A stretch of 11,016 nt of DNA from Thermodesulfovibrionales bacterium (lineage in GTDB: Bacteria; Nitrospirota; Thermodesulfovibrionia; Thermodesulfovibrionales; Dissulfurispiraceae). Below are positions 4,691 through 11,016 of the stretch, piece after piece. Each line of letters opens with the position of its first letter. Positions within the stretch are counted from its first letter, which is position 1. The translations under genes were made by a program, and so were the position numbers. Below the pieces are notes generated by a model, which was given only the letters and a program-made list of their open reading frames with translations, made no database searches and had not been told where the DNA came from. The DNA lies in assembly GCA_021129835.1 (NCBI GenBank), contig JAJOKM010000011.1:1-11016 (forward strand), written 5' to 3'.

Positions 4691-6620
4691 CTATGAATCT
4701 CTGCCCCAAAGTGTCTAATTCTGCCCTGAATGCTGCCTCTCTATTCATTCCCCATAAATTTCTGTGGCTAATATCAAGGAATCCCCTGAATCTCTCGTGG
4801 TCGCCGTAACCAAGACCAAATTCCACCACACCTGCGGGGGCCTCTTTTAATTCAACTAACACATCTCTCTTGTTGTCTGCCCCTTTGTCTAAAAGCTTCA
4901 CCTCTACCGCACTAAATAGGCCCAAATCGTGCAGTCGACCTCTTTGTTGAATGACAAGACCGTAATCGAGGGGGGCGCCCGTTTCATGCAGAAGTTCTCT
5001 TTTTATTACCTTTAGTCTTGTCTGCTCATTGCCTCTAACGATGGTCTTACCGAAAAATGCCATATCACCCTCCTCGATATTAAAGGTAATATTTGCAGAG
5101 GCATTATGAATCTCCCTTCCTACAGTAACAGCAGCATTTAGGAAGCCATGTCTGCTATAAAGTCTCAGTATTCTTCTTCTTGCATCAAAGATATCCATCT
5201 CATTGTATGGAATTCCATACTCCAGTAGTATCTCTCTTAATATCTCCTCATCAGAAATAGCCCTATTGCCCGTTATGGATATTTTTGATAGCAAGATCTG
5301 GGGGCCTTCTTCTATAAAAAATCTTATCTCGACCTTGCCATCAGCAATTTTTACTTCACTGCAAACCTCTACATGCAAATGTCCTAGGGCCCGATAGAGC
5401 CTCGTTATCACTTCTGTATCTGACTTTAAAAGACGAGGGCTATAATGACCACCAACCCTTAAGGTCAAGATACCTTTCAGCTTTTCATGAGGAATGGTTG
5501 TATCTACAAATGTGATCGAATTTACTACCTGCCTAACCCCTTCAAATATCGAAAATTCCAGACATATGTGGCCCTTAGAGATTGATACCGAGGGCACAGC
5601 ATAGGCAAACAGGTAGCCATGATGGTGGTACAGCCTTATTATTCTTAATATTGCCTCTTTTACCAGGGCGTGGTTGAATTCGTCCGCGTCAAAAAAAGGC
5701 GCCTCTGCCATTAATATATTTGTTTGTAGTGCAGCATTACCCCTAAAGGTAATCTCCAGTCTCCTGCCTTTATCAATGTGTATATTAAGAACTCCGTCGG
5801 TATAAGAGTACTCAATCAATGTCTGTATATTTCCTCGTCTCTGGTAGTGTTCGATTATTTTTTGTGTCATTCGCTCCACTTCCATCCGGTCAAAGATATC
5901 GCCTGCTGAAAGTCTCAAGTATCGCCTGACAATATCTTCCGGTCCAGAGATGTTTATCGTTTTTATGATTTCAGGATGCCCCTCTTTGACTTCGATCACA
6001 ATATCTACCCTATTGTCATCTCTGATAATTATGCTGTAATCGACATCTGCATTCACGAAACCTCTCTTTCTTAATTCCCTTTCTAAAGAGTAAATGGCCC
6101 TCCCTATTGCCAGAGTACTTATCCTTTCCCTTTCGTTTATGCCCACTAAGTGCCGTCTTATAAACCTGGTCGAGAAGTGGTCATTTCCCTCTATCTTTAT
6201 CGAACCGATGATCCCCCTTTCTTTAACTATTACCTTAAGTACGGTATAGTCATCGTCGAGGCTTTTAATGATAATGTCGTCAAATATCCTCTTTAGAAAT
6301 GCCCTTTTGATGCCAGTCCTCAATTTAGCTTTATTTAGTATTTCCCCTTCGCTGAGATTCAGCAGATACAAGAGTTCATCCGTATGGATGGAGTAAAGAC
6401 CTATAATCTCGATTCTCTCTATAGGGCAATGGCTCTCAGGTGTTGTTTGAGAATTGACATTTGTGACAAAAAAAAATGTAGAATACAGAAGACAGAGCAA
6501 AAAACAGAGATATTTCTTGCTTGATTTATGCTCTCTGGTTTTTACCTGAGGACGATTATTGATTACTGATTTATGGCTGTCATTCTTTCTTCTATCTGAA
6601 TTCAAATCTGAATACAACAT
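4677..6620 (-). CDS. bamA: BamA-like Omp85 protein, 5' part: signal peptide, seven POTRA domains, start of barrel
   Basis: BamA is the central outer-membrane insertase that folds β-barrel proteins into the outer membrane. The 647 codons here encode a signal sequence (hydrophobic core about residues 37-53, cleavage probably after NVNS near 57) and seven consecutive POTRA repeats. I place these at about 65-134, 135-214, 215-285, 286-361, 362-439, 440-518 and 519-595, each opening with a strand such as SIKIEGNDHF or KISITGNRAI and closing with an EVKEG/NIEEG-like strand. The first barrel strands follow (GVVEFGLGYG, then RGFLDISHRNLWG). E. coli BamA has five POTRAs and TamA three. The start is uncertain: ATG 6620 is preferred, with ATG 6644 and TTG 6605 as alternatives. 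ATG 6620 overlaps the tamB end by 29 bases and gives an unusually long 36-residue region before the signal core, containing a heptamer array. The frame ends at a premature TGA caused by an extra base; the barrel continues at 3854-4690. Confidence 0.9.
   Translation of the reverse strand: MLYSDLNSDRRKNDSHKSVINNRPQVKTREHKSSKKYLCFLLCLLYSTFFFVTNVNSQTTPESHCPIERIEIIGLYSIHTDELLYLLNLSEGEILNKAKLRTGIKRAFLKRIFDDIIIKSLDDDYTVLKVIVKERGIIGSIKIEGNDHFSTRFIRRHLVGINERERISTLAIGRAIYSLERELRKRGFVNADVDYSIIIRDDNRVDIVIEVKEGHPEIIKTINISGPEDIVRRYLRLSAGDIFDRMEVERMTQKIIEHYQRRGNIQTLIEYSYTDGVLNIHIDKGRRLEITFRGNAALQTNILMAEAPFFDADEFNHALVKEAILRIIRLYHHHGYLFAYAVPSVSISKGHICLEFSIFEGVRQVVNSITFVDTTIPHEKLKGILTLRVGGHYSPRLLKSDTEVITRLYRALGHLHVEVCSEVKIADGKVEIRFFIEEGPQILLSKISITGNRAISDEEILREILLEYGIPYNEMDIFDARRRILRLYSRHGFLNAAVTVGREIHNASANITFNIEEGDMAFFGKTIVRGNEQTRLKVIKRELLHETGAPLDYGLVIQQRGRLHDLGLFSAVEVKLLDKGADNKRDVLVELKEAPAGVVEFGLGYGDHERFRGFLDISHRNLWGMNREAAFRAELDTLGQRFIASVL
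6554..6574 (-). repeat. Heptamer array in the bamA N-terminal extension
   Basis: The plus strand reads GATTATT, GATTACT, GATTTAT in tandem; the coding strand reads as units of the type AxTAATC. It lies just after the tamB stop (6592-6594) and codes for residues around 16-22 in the extra N-terminal stretch ahead of the BamA signal peptide. Other frames through it hit TAA. Three units is few, so confidence is moderate. Confidence 0.45.
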
Positions 6621-9600
6621 CCCCGCCGATGCTACCCCTTCCATCCCGTAATCCGGCAAGCGATATATTATCCCCTAAAATGTACTCTAATTCCCATACC
6701 TGTTCTCTTCCAGTGTCGAGAGAGATACTATGCGTTACATGCAACCTATCTCCCAATAATCTCTTCTCCGCAGTTACACGAGGCGCTATGGTTCCGGTAT
6801 GGTTTGAGACATGAGGGGATATGCAAATACGGTCAAGCCCTGAAATAGTCTTCAGCCTTTCTTCTAAGACATCTTGTAATTCGCCAGTCAAAAATGGTAT
6901 GGCGATAGCTGTGCCAATTGCGGCCAAATCTCCTCCCCTCTGACCGACAGCAAGGAGACTGAATATATCTGTCTTATTCAATGATGGGTTTGATGAAAAA
7001 GCGAGATTAAATCGTTCCATGTATCCGTCTATATTGATCGTGATATCGTAATTTCTTACCCTCGTCTCGGCGACGATATCGAAATAAGGATCTATTAGGT
7101 CTGGATCGCGAAAATCTACCCTCCCTTCCAGTATCTCAAACTCATTGTTTTTAAAAAATATAACTCCTTCCTCTACCTTAACACTTCCTAACAGTATTGG
7201 CCGCCCTATAGTCCCTCGTAAAAGAATAGCCATCTCCATAGATGCCCTTACGACATCATTGTCGATCACAAAATTATTCCCTGATACCCTGATATTCAGG
7301 TCTGTTTCATTCAATCCGGCAACTCTTACGCCGAGCTCCTTGTCATTGAAGGCATTTAGCATCAAGCTTTCCCGCTTTATTGTCCCGCTGTATTTTGCTT
7401 TTTTTATCTGGATATCACCTGTTATTGCTTGCGACTCCATGTTGCCTCTGCAGTATAAATTTCCATCGAAGTTAACCCATAAATCCCTCGATATCGAAGC
7501 CGTTATCCCTTTTAATTGAGATTCTATGAAGAATCTCTCTACCGAAAACCCATCCAGGTGCACAACCCCGGACAAGATTACATCCCCACCAGAGAGCCTT
7601 CCTGTTGCCCTCTCAATAATGGCCTTGCCGTTGTCCAGATATATATGAGCCGACATAGATGTAAGGAGATAAGGGAGATCTCTAAGGCCTAATATGCCGT
7701 TTTCGATAGCTATACTTCCCCCAACTTGTGGGTTATTCCACTTGCCAAACAGCGAGAGGGTGAAATAGGCATTGCCTTCTGCTACATCTATAGATTCAAG
7801 CAGTGCTGCAGTAGGCGCAATTGATGATGAGCCTTCAAGTGTAAGATTATAGCCCTCTCCTATGTTTATATCTCCGCTCAATCTGAATTCAGTGGTATCA
7901 CTTTTCAGAGAGAACGACTCTATAGAGAGTATGCTTTCTTCGAGCCGGACTATAATGTCAGAACTATTTATGAAGCTAGTACCGTAAAGGTAAAGCTGGG
8001 CATCATTTATCGTGGCGACCGCATTTATATGATTCCTGTCTCCCTCTGCCACTATACTGCCAGCGAGGTTAACCAACAGATCTTCAGGTGGATCTTTTAG
8101 AAAAGGTGCAACTGCAAAGTCGTACCTTGCAGGTTGTAGCTCAACCCTTAGCGCCCATGGAAGCGCCTCGGTAAGGTCTGCATTGCCACTTATATTCAGC
8201 TTGCCATCCAGCATATCAACAACTACCTCGGCATGCCTGTTATTTAATGCCAATTCAAGTCTCCCTTTTCTGTCTCCATCGAAATATATATTGCTCGCAG
8301 CCTTTATGGCAGGGTCTCCAAAAGTACCCTCTCCTTTGATCTTTACATGGCGCAGTGAGGATGCATCCAAAATACTGGAAAGCGGATAGCGGAGATCTGC
8401 CTGCCATGACTGTAATCTCTCTTGCTCAGATACGTGTAGCACCGGAAGGGTTGGTATATCTTCTGGTATAGCATCAATGAGATTTATCATTTCTGCCTCG
8501 GCCACAAATGAAAACTCCGCATCCAGAGAGACCCTCCCATCTGCTGTCAAGGCCACATCTCCTCTCTTTACGTTTAGGTCGCTGAATAAAAACCATCCCT
8601 CTTCATACAAGAGACTGCCATCTACGTAGTCAGCTATGTGCCTGCCGTACAAGGATAGACCACTGGCGCTAAAATCTCCAGATACATTAATATCTCCCGG
8701 ACCCCCGGTAAATCTGAGATTCGCATCCATATTCCCGATAAACGGTGGCCATTCTTTAAAGATATCAGAGAGGTTTTCTATGGCGATGTTTTTGGCCGAT
8801 ATATCAAGGTTATATTCTGGTTCTTCTAACTCGAACAATGCCTCTGCATTCCCGAAATAAACATTGCCCATAGCCCTGAACTCCCCGTTTATTGTAGAGT
8901 GAGCGAAAAAATCATTGATGGTCAAGTTCTCTTTCCGATAGCTAAAACTGCCCTCGACTAGGTCGAAATTTAGTCTCCTCTCTTTTAATATATCCGGCGT
9001 TTCGAGTGCTTCAGTCGCAAGGGTTACATCCTTCAATGAAAATATCACATCCAGTGACGGATCATCAGGTGTCCCTGATACACCGAATTGAAAGTCTCCA
9101 GGGCCAGATAGCGCACTAAAATATGGATAGAAAAAGTCCTTTATATCAGCAGTCTTTCCATCGCCTTTAAGGCCTATTTTATTGTTTAAGAGGTCAATGC
9201 TCCCTGTAGTTGAGATGCTGGATTCAGCAGTAGAGATAGATGTATTCGAAAAGTGTAGGACACTATTTTCCATATTAAATTCAGACTCTATTCTTTTTAT
9301 CCTGTCGAGGATGCCACCACCCACCGGTCTGCCTTTGAAGGAAAAACTCCCCTCTGGGTTAAATTCACTCCCTGAGGATGATATTTCACCACTAACCTTA
9401 CCTTCAGAGATATGCGGATTCCAACCGATTAATTCAAAGATGTCATTACTATTAAGATCCCTCCCCTTTACATTAAGGCTGAAATAATTGAGATATGGAA
9501 GTTTAATCATCACCTCGGCATCAGCCGTGCCGCCATAAAGGGTAGCGCTGCCATCACTAAACCTCATTACGCCGTCTGAGTAAGAGACATTGCAGGTTAG

Positions 9601-10611
9601 CCTGTCCAGATATATACCGAAGAGACTGCCATCGTCAAGTATAGCCTCCGCATTCCACTGCGGATCATTTAAATATCCGCTCAATTTACCCTCAAAGTTT
9701 AGATATCCCTTTAATGGTTCTTTCACCGATAGCAATCCCATAAGGGTCTCGAGATAAATAGCCCCTTTCACTTTTAAATCTAAAAATATCTCTTCTGGCG
9801 ACATCGAGTCACCACTCTTTACTCTCCCTTTAGCCGAGACTCTCCAATCTTCCTTTTTAGTAAGCTGTGAGCTGTGAGCTGTGAGCTGTTTTGCTGCTTG
9901 CTGCTTACTGCTCACTGCTTGCTGCTCACTGCTCACTGCATTCATCTTTACCTCAGGGGTGTGAGGTGACATCTCAAAGCTTTTTATCTCGAGATAATCC
10001 TCCCTTACGAGAAAATTGGTCTCTATCAGGAGATAAATTTCTGGAAGTCCCTCTTTGGTAATTTTGGTCATATTTGAAGATATTCGGAATTTTGGCACAC
10101 TTGACAGTGTTATGTTAGCAGTTACTTCTTCGGCCGATATTGAGGAGTCTCCGTCTTCAAAAAATACAGTCGCATTTTTAATATCAATAGATTCTTGAGG
10201 CACCTTAAATGGTATCTCTTTTGCTATATTTTCTTTAATGTTCGCTATAATATCTTCTATCTGCTTCCTATTTGAGTGGATTTCTGGATCATTTATGACA
10301 AGCCTTCTAAGAATTATTTCATTTTTAATTAATCCTGAAATGCCGATATAGCCTCTAATTCCCTCGGCCGCTAAAATCTCATTACCTTTGTCATCAAAGA
10401 CCTTTACACCCTGCATCTCGACAAAAAGAGGCAGCATATTAACAACTATATCTTCTGCTACAAATTTCTTGCCTGTTATAAGTTCCAGTTCAGGCAATAT
10501 AAGCCCTTTAATGGTAGTAGCGGTATCATGCCCTTTTACTACATATAGTAAAGAGAGTCCCAGAATCAGGATCAGAATTGCTATATAAATAATTCCTCGT
10601 TTCATAACCAT
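6592..10611 (-). CDS. tamB: TamB-family translocation and assembly module protein (DUF490)
   Basis: TamB/AsmA-like proteins are anchored in the inner membrane and span the periplasm. They help outer-membrane protein assembly and, in current models, carry phospholipids to the outer membrane. The product is 1339 residues, near the usual 1250-1350. Residues about 6-25 (IIYIAILILILGLSLLYVV) form the single N-terminal membrane anchor. The middle is long runs of β-strand with repeated GxxxG/NISG-like patterns expected for the β-taco groove. The last ~330 residues carry the TamB C-terminal domain: the GQRGGDLAAIGTAIAIPFL stretch, then TISGLDRICISPH, VTAEKRLLGDRLHV and a final RFEFR. Start ATG 10611 or ATG 10605 (two residues shorter); neither has a clear Shine-Dalgarno. 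Residues 225-251 are a low-complexity insert made by a heptamer array. bamA overlaps its end, so the two are probably translationally coupled. Confidence 0.95.
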   Translation of the reverse strand: MVMKRGIIYIAILILILGLSLLYVVKGHDTATTIKGLILPELELITGKKFVAEDIVVNMLPLFVEMQGVKVFDDKGNEILAAEGIRGYIGISGLIKNEIILRRLVINDPEIHSNRKQIEDIIANIKENIAKEIPFKVPQESIDIKNATVFFEDGDSSISAEEVTANITLSSVPKFRISSNMTKITKEGLPEIYLLIETNFLVREDYLEIKSFEMSPHTPEVKMNAVSSEQQAVSSKQQAAKQLTAHSSQLTKKEDWRVSAKGRVKSGDSMSPEEIFLDLKVKGAIYLETLMGLLSVKEPLKGYLNFEGKLSGYLNDPQWNAEAILDDGSLFGIYLDRLTCNVSYSDGVMRFSDGSATLYGGTADAEVMIKLPYLNYFSLNVKGRDLNSNDIFELIGWNPHISEGKVSGEISSSGSEFNPEGSFSFKGRPVGGGILDRIKRIESEFNMENSVLHFSNTSISTAESSISTTGSIDLLNNKIGLKGDGKTADIKDFFYPYFSALSGPGDFQFGVSGTPDDPSLDVIFSLKDVTLATEALETPDILKERRLNFDLVEGSFSYRKENLTINDFFAHSTINGEFRAMGNVYFGNAEALFELEEPEYNLDISAKNIAIENLSDIFKEWPPFIGNMDANLRFTGGPGDINVSGDFSASGLSLYGRHIADYVDGSLLYEEGWFLFSDLNVKRGDVALTADGRVSLDAEFSFVAEAEMINLIDAIPEDIPTLPVLHVSEQERLQSWQADLRYPLSSILDASSLRHVKIKGEGTFGDPAIKAASNIYFDGDRKGRLELALNNRHAEVVVDMLDGKLNISGNADLTEALPWALRVELQPARYDFAVAPFLKDPPEDLLVNLAGSIVAEGDRNHINAVATINDAQLYLYGTSFINSSDIIVRLEESILSIESFSLKSDTTEFRLSGDINIGEGYNLTLEGSSSIAPTAALLESIDVAEGNAYFTLSLFGKWNNPQVGGSIAIENGILGLRDLPYLLTSMSAHIYLDNGKAIIERATGRLSGGDVILSGVVHLDGFSVERFFIESQLKGITASISRDLWVNFDGNLYCRGNMESQAITGDIQIKKAKYSGTIKRESLMLNAFNDKELGVRVAGLNETDLNIRVSGNNFVIDNDVVRASMEMAILLRGTIGRPILLGSVKVEEGVIFFKNNEFEILEGRVDFRDPDLIDPYFDIVAETRVRNYDITINIDGYMERFNLAFSSNPSLNKTDIFSLLAVGQRGGDLAAIGTAIAIPFLTGELQDVLEERLKTISGLDRICISPHVSNHTGTIAPRVTAEKRLLGDRLHVTHSISLDTGREQVWELEYILGDNISLAGLRDGRGSIGGDVVFRFEFR
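9861..9939 (-). repeat. Two-part heptamer array inside tamB
   Basis: On the coding strand, seven units of GCAGNNA (9939 down to 9891) are followed by a 2-base spacer and four units of CAGCTCA/CAGCTTA (9888 down to 9861). The seven units end TGA, TGA, CAA, TGA, TAA, CAA, CAA. The two halves are imperfectly inverted: GTGAGCA in one, GTGAGCT in the complement of the other. Translated in frame it gives AVSSEQQ-AVSSKQQ-A, then a Ser/Gln/His-rich stretch up to about residue 251, unlike the surrounding β-rich TamB sequence. Confidence 0.9.
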
Positions 10612-10633
10612 TATTGTTGTGTTTAGCGATTCA

Positions 10634-10645
10634 CTTATTAATAAG
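10634..10645. promoter_or_regulatory. Perfect 12-base palindrome upstream of tamB
   Basis: CTTATTAATAAG is self-complementary and lies 23 bases before the tamB ATG at 10611. It could be an operator overlapping the promoter or simply part of an AT-rich leader. Function is inferred from position only. Confidence 0.3.
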
Positions 10646-10667
10646 ACTTATGATATGGCTCTTGTCT

Positions 10668-10712
10668 CCTCCTGATCCGAACTCCGCTGCGAAGCTCTTC
10701 TACATCAGGGGG
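10668..10712. repeat. Long imperfect hairpin upstream of tamB
   Basis: The outer arms 10668-10676 and 10704-10712 pair over 9 positions (CCTGAT with ATCAGG at the core, one G-U). The inner arms GAACTCCGC (10679-10687) and GCGAAGCTC (10689-10697) pair at 7 of 9 positions around a single-base loop. No T-run follows on either strand, so it is not a standard intrinsic terminator. The minus-strand stop at 10705-10707 falls in the stem. Confidence 0.4.
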
Positions 10713-10821
10713 TCACTACTATCTCATCTCCTTCTTTTACCCTCTCTAATATCTTGATGCATGTCCAGATATGTCGCCCTGTCTCAGCAGGAACAAGCCT
10801 TGCCTCTGAATCCCTTACACT
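10705..10821 (-). pseudogene. Possible 3' remnant of an unidentified gene
   Basis: A 38-codon minus-strand stretch has no start codon I can justify and reads as protein-like. It includes EARLVPAETGRHIW, then IKILERVKEGDEIVVTP and a TGA. A second stretch in exactly the same frame (10855-10950, 31 codons including LLIVVEAMDVG) lies upstream, separated by stops in AT-rich DNA. Together they could be a decayed gene whose 5' part is lost. I do not recognise the family, and chance cannot be excluded for such short frames. Confidence 0.25.
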
Positions 10822-10962
10822 TTATTATAAATGATCGCTCATAATTTAATTTATCTACTGCCGCAGAGCAATTATCGTTGCCTCTGCTTCTGCCCTGACC
10901 GTCCCCACGTCCATAGCCTCTACGACAATCAGCAAAGACTGAGGTCTGGGCTATGGTTGTTT

Positions 10963-11016
10963 GTCATTGCGAGCCCGAAGGGCGTGGCAATCCCGCCCAG
11001 ATTGCTTCACTTCGTT
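10963..11016. repeat. Interspersed palindromic repeat (CATTGCGAG type), cut by the window end
   Basis: The sequence starts GTCATTGCGAG. It has a small hairpin GCCC-GAA-GGGC (10973-10983), then GCAATC (10987-10992) and GATTGC (11000-11005) as a second hairpin with a 7-base loop, and ends CTTCACTTCGTT. This is the layout of the CATTGCGAG...GCAATC...GATTGCTTC...CGCAATGAC palindromic repeat that I recall scattered in intergenic DNA of many bacterial genomes. The expected right arm CGCAATGAC would lie just past the window. Confidence 0.65.

Larger units (their letters stand above)
10612..10960. other. Region with no intact gene upstream of tamB
   Basis: These 349 bases carry no long open frame on either strand that I would accept. 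They should contain the tamB promoter, but no convincing -35/-10 pair is visible. Contents are a 12-base AT-rich palindrome (10634-10645), a long imperfect hairpin (10668-10712), two protein-like stretches in one minus-strand frame (10705-10821 and 10855-10950) and an AT-rich stretch between them (10822-10857). No tRNA or rRNA is recognisable. Confidence 0.5.

Noticed and set aside
9861..9939. CRISPR array
   Set aside because: Units are 7 bases with no spacers, and the array is translated within tamB.
10668..10712. Intrinsic terminator
   Set aside because: Good stem, but no U-tract on either strand.

Overview
The window comes from a Gram-negative (diderm) bacterium with a moderately AT-rich genome. 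It encodes outer-membrane assembly proteins of the Omp85 and TamB families plus a bacterial-type prolyl-tRNA synthetase with an editing insert. Nothing here fixes the taxon. The short NAGS-like acetyltransferase, the seven-POTRA BamA, the heptanucleotide arrays and the CATTGCGAG-type palindromic repeat remind me of Desulfobacterota/Nitrospirota-type genomes, but that is inference from memory.

Layout: two convergent gene sets. The plus strand (about 56-3350) carries an extended -10 promoter, proS (99-1787), a short Ppx/GppA phosphatase overlapping the end of proS by 14 bases (1774-2805), and a GNAT acetyltransferase of the short N-acetylglutamate synthase type (2850-3350). The minus strand (10611 down to 3312) carries tamB (6592-10611), a bamA-like Omp85 gene (3854-6620) overlapping tamB by about 29 bases, and a small SurA-N-like periplasmic protein (3312-3818). 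The two sets meet tail to tail and overlap by 39 bases. The last 405 bases (10612-11016) hold no convincing intact gene. They contain protein-like remnants in one minus-strand frame, a hairpin, an AT-rich palindrome just upstream of tamB, and at the edge the left part of an interspersed palindromic repeat.

Function: the minus-strand genes form an outer-membrane protein biogenesis cluster. TamB is an inner-membrane-anchored periplasm-spanning protein, BamA is the outer-membrane insertase, and the SurA-like protein is probably a chaperone. No separate TamA is present, so TamB may work with this BamA. The bamA gene reads with a single extra base near 4685, which splits it into a POTRA part and a barrel part. 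Removing that base restores one 921-codon frame.

The most unusual signal is a set of degenerate 7-base tandem arrays with different unit sequences but the same unit length. They lie inside or across the ends of five genes: the ppx loop, the tails of the acetyltransferase and SurA-like genes, the N-terminal extension of bamA, and the N-terminal third of tamB. Each stays open in the host frame, and in tamB the units whose final triplet is read as a codon carry CAA instead of TGA/TAA.
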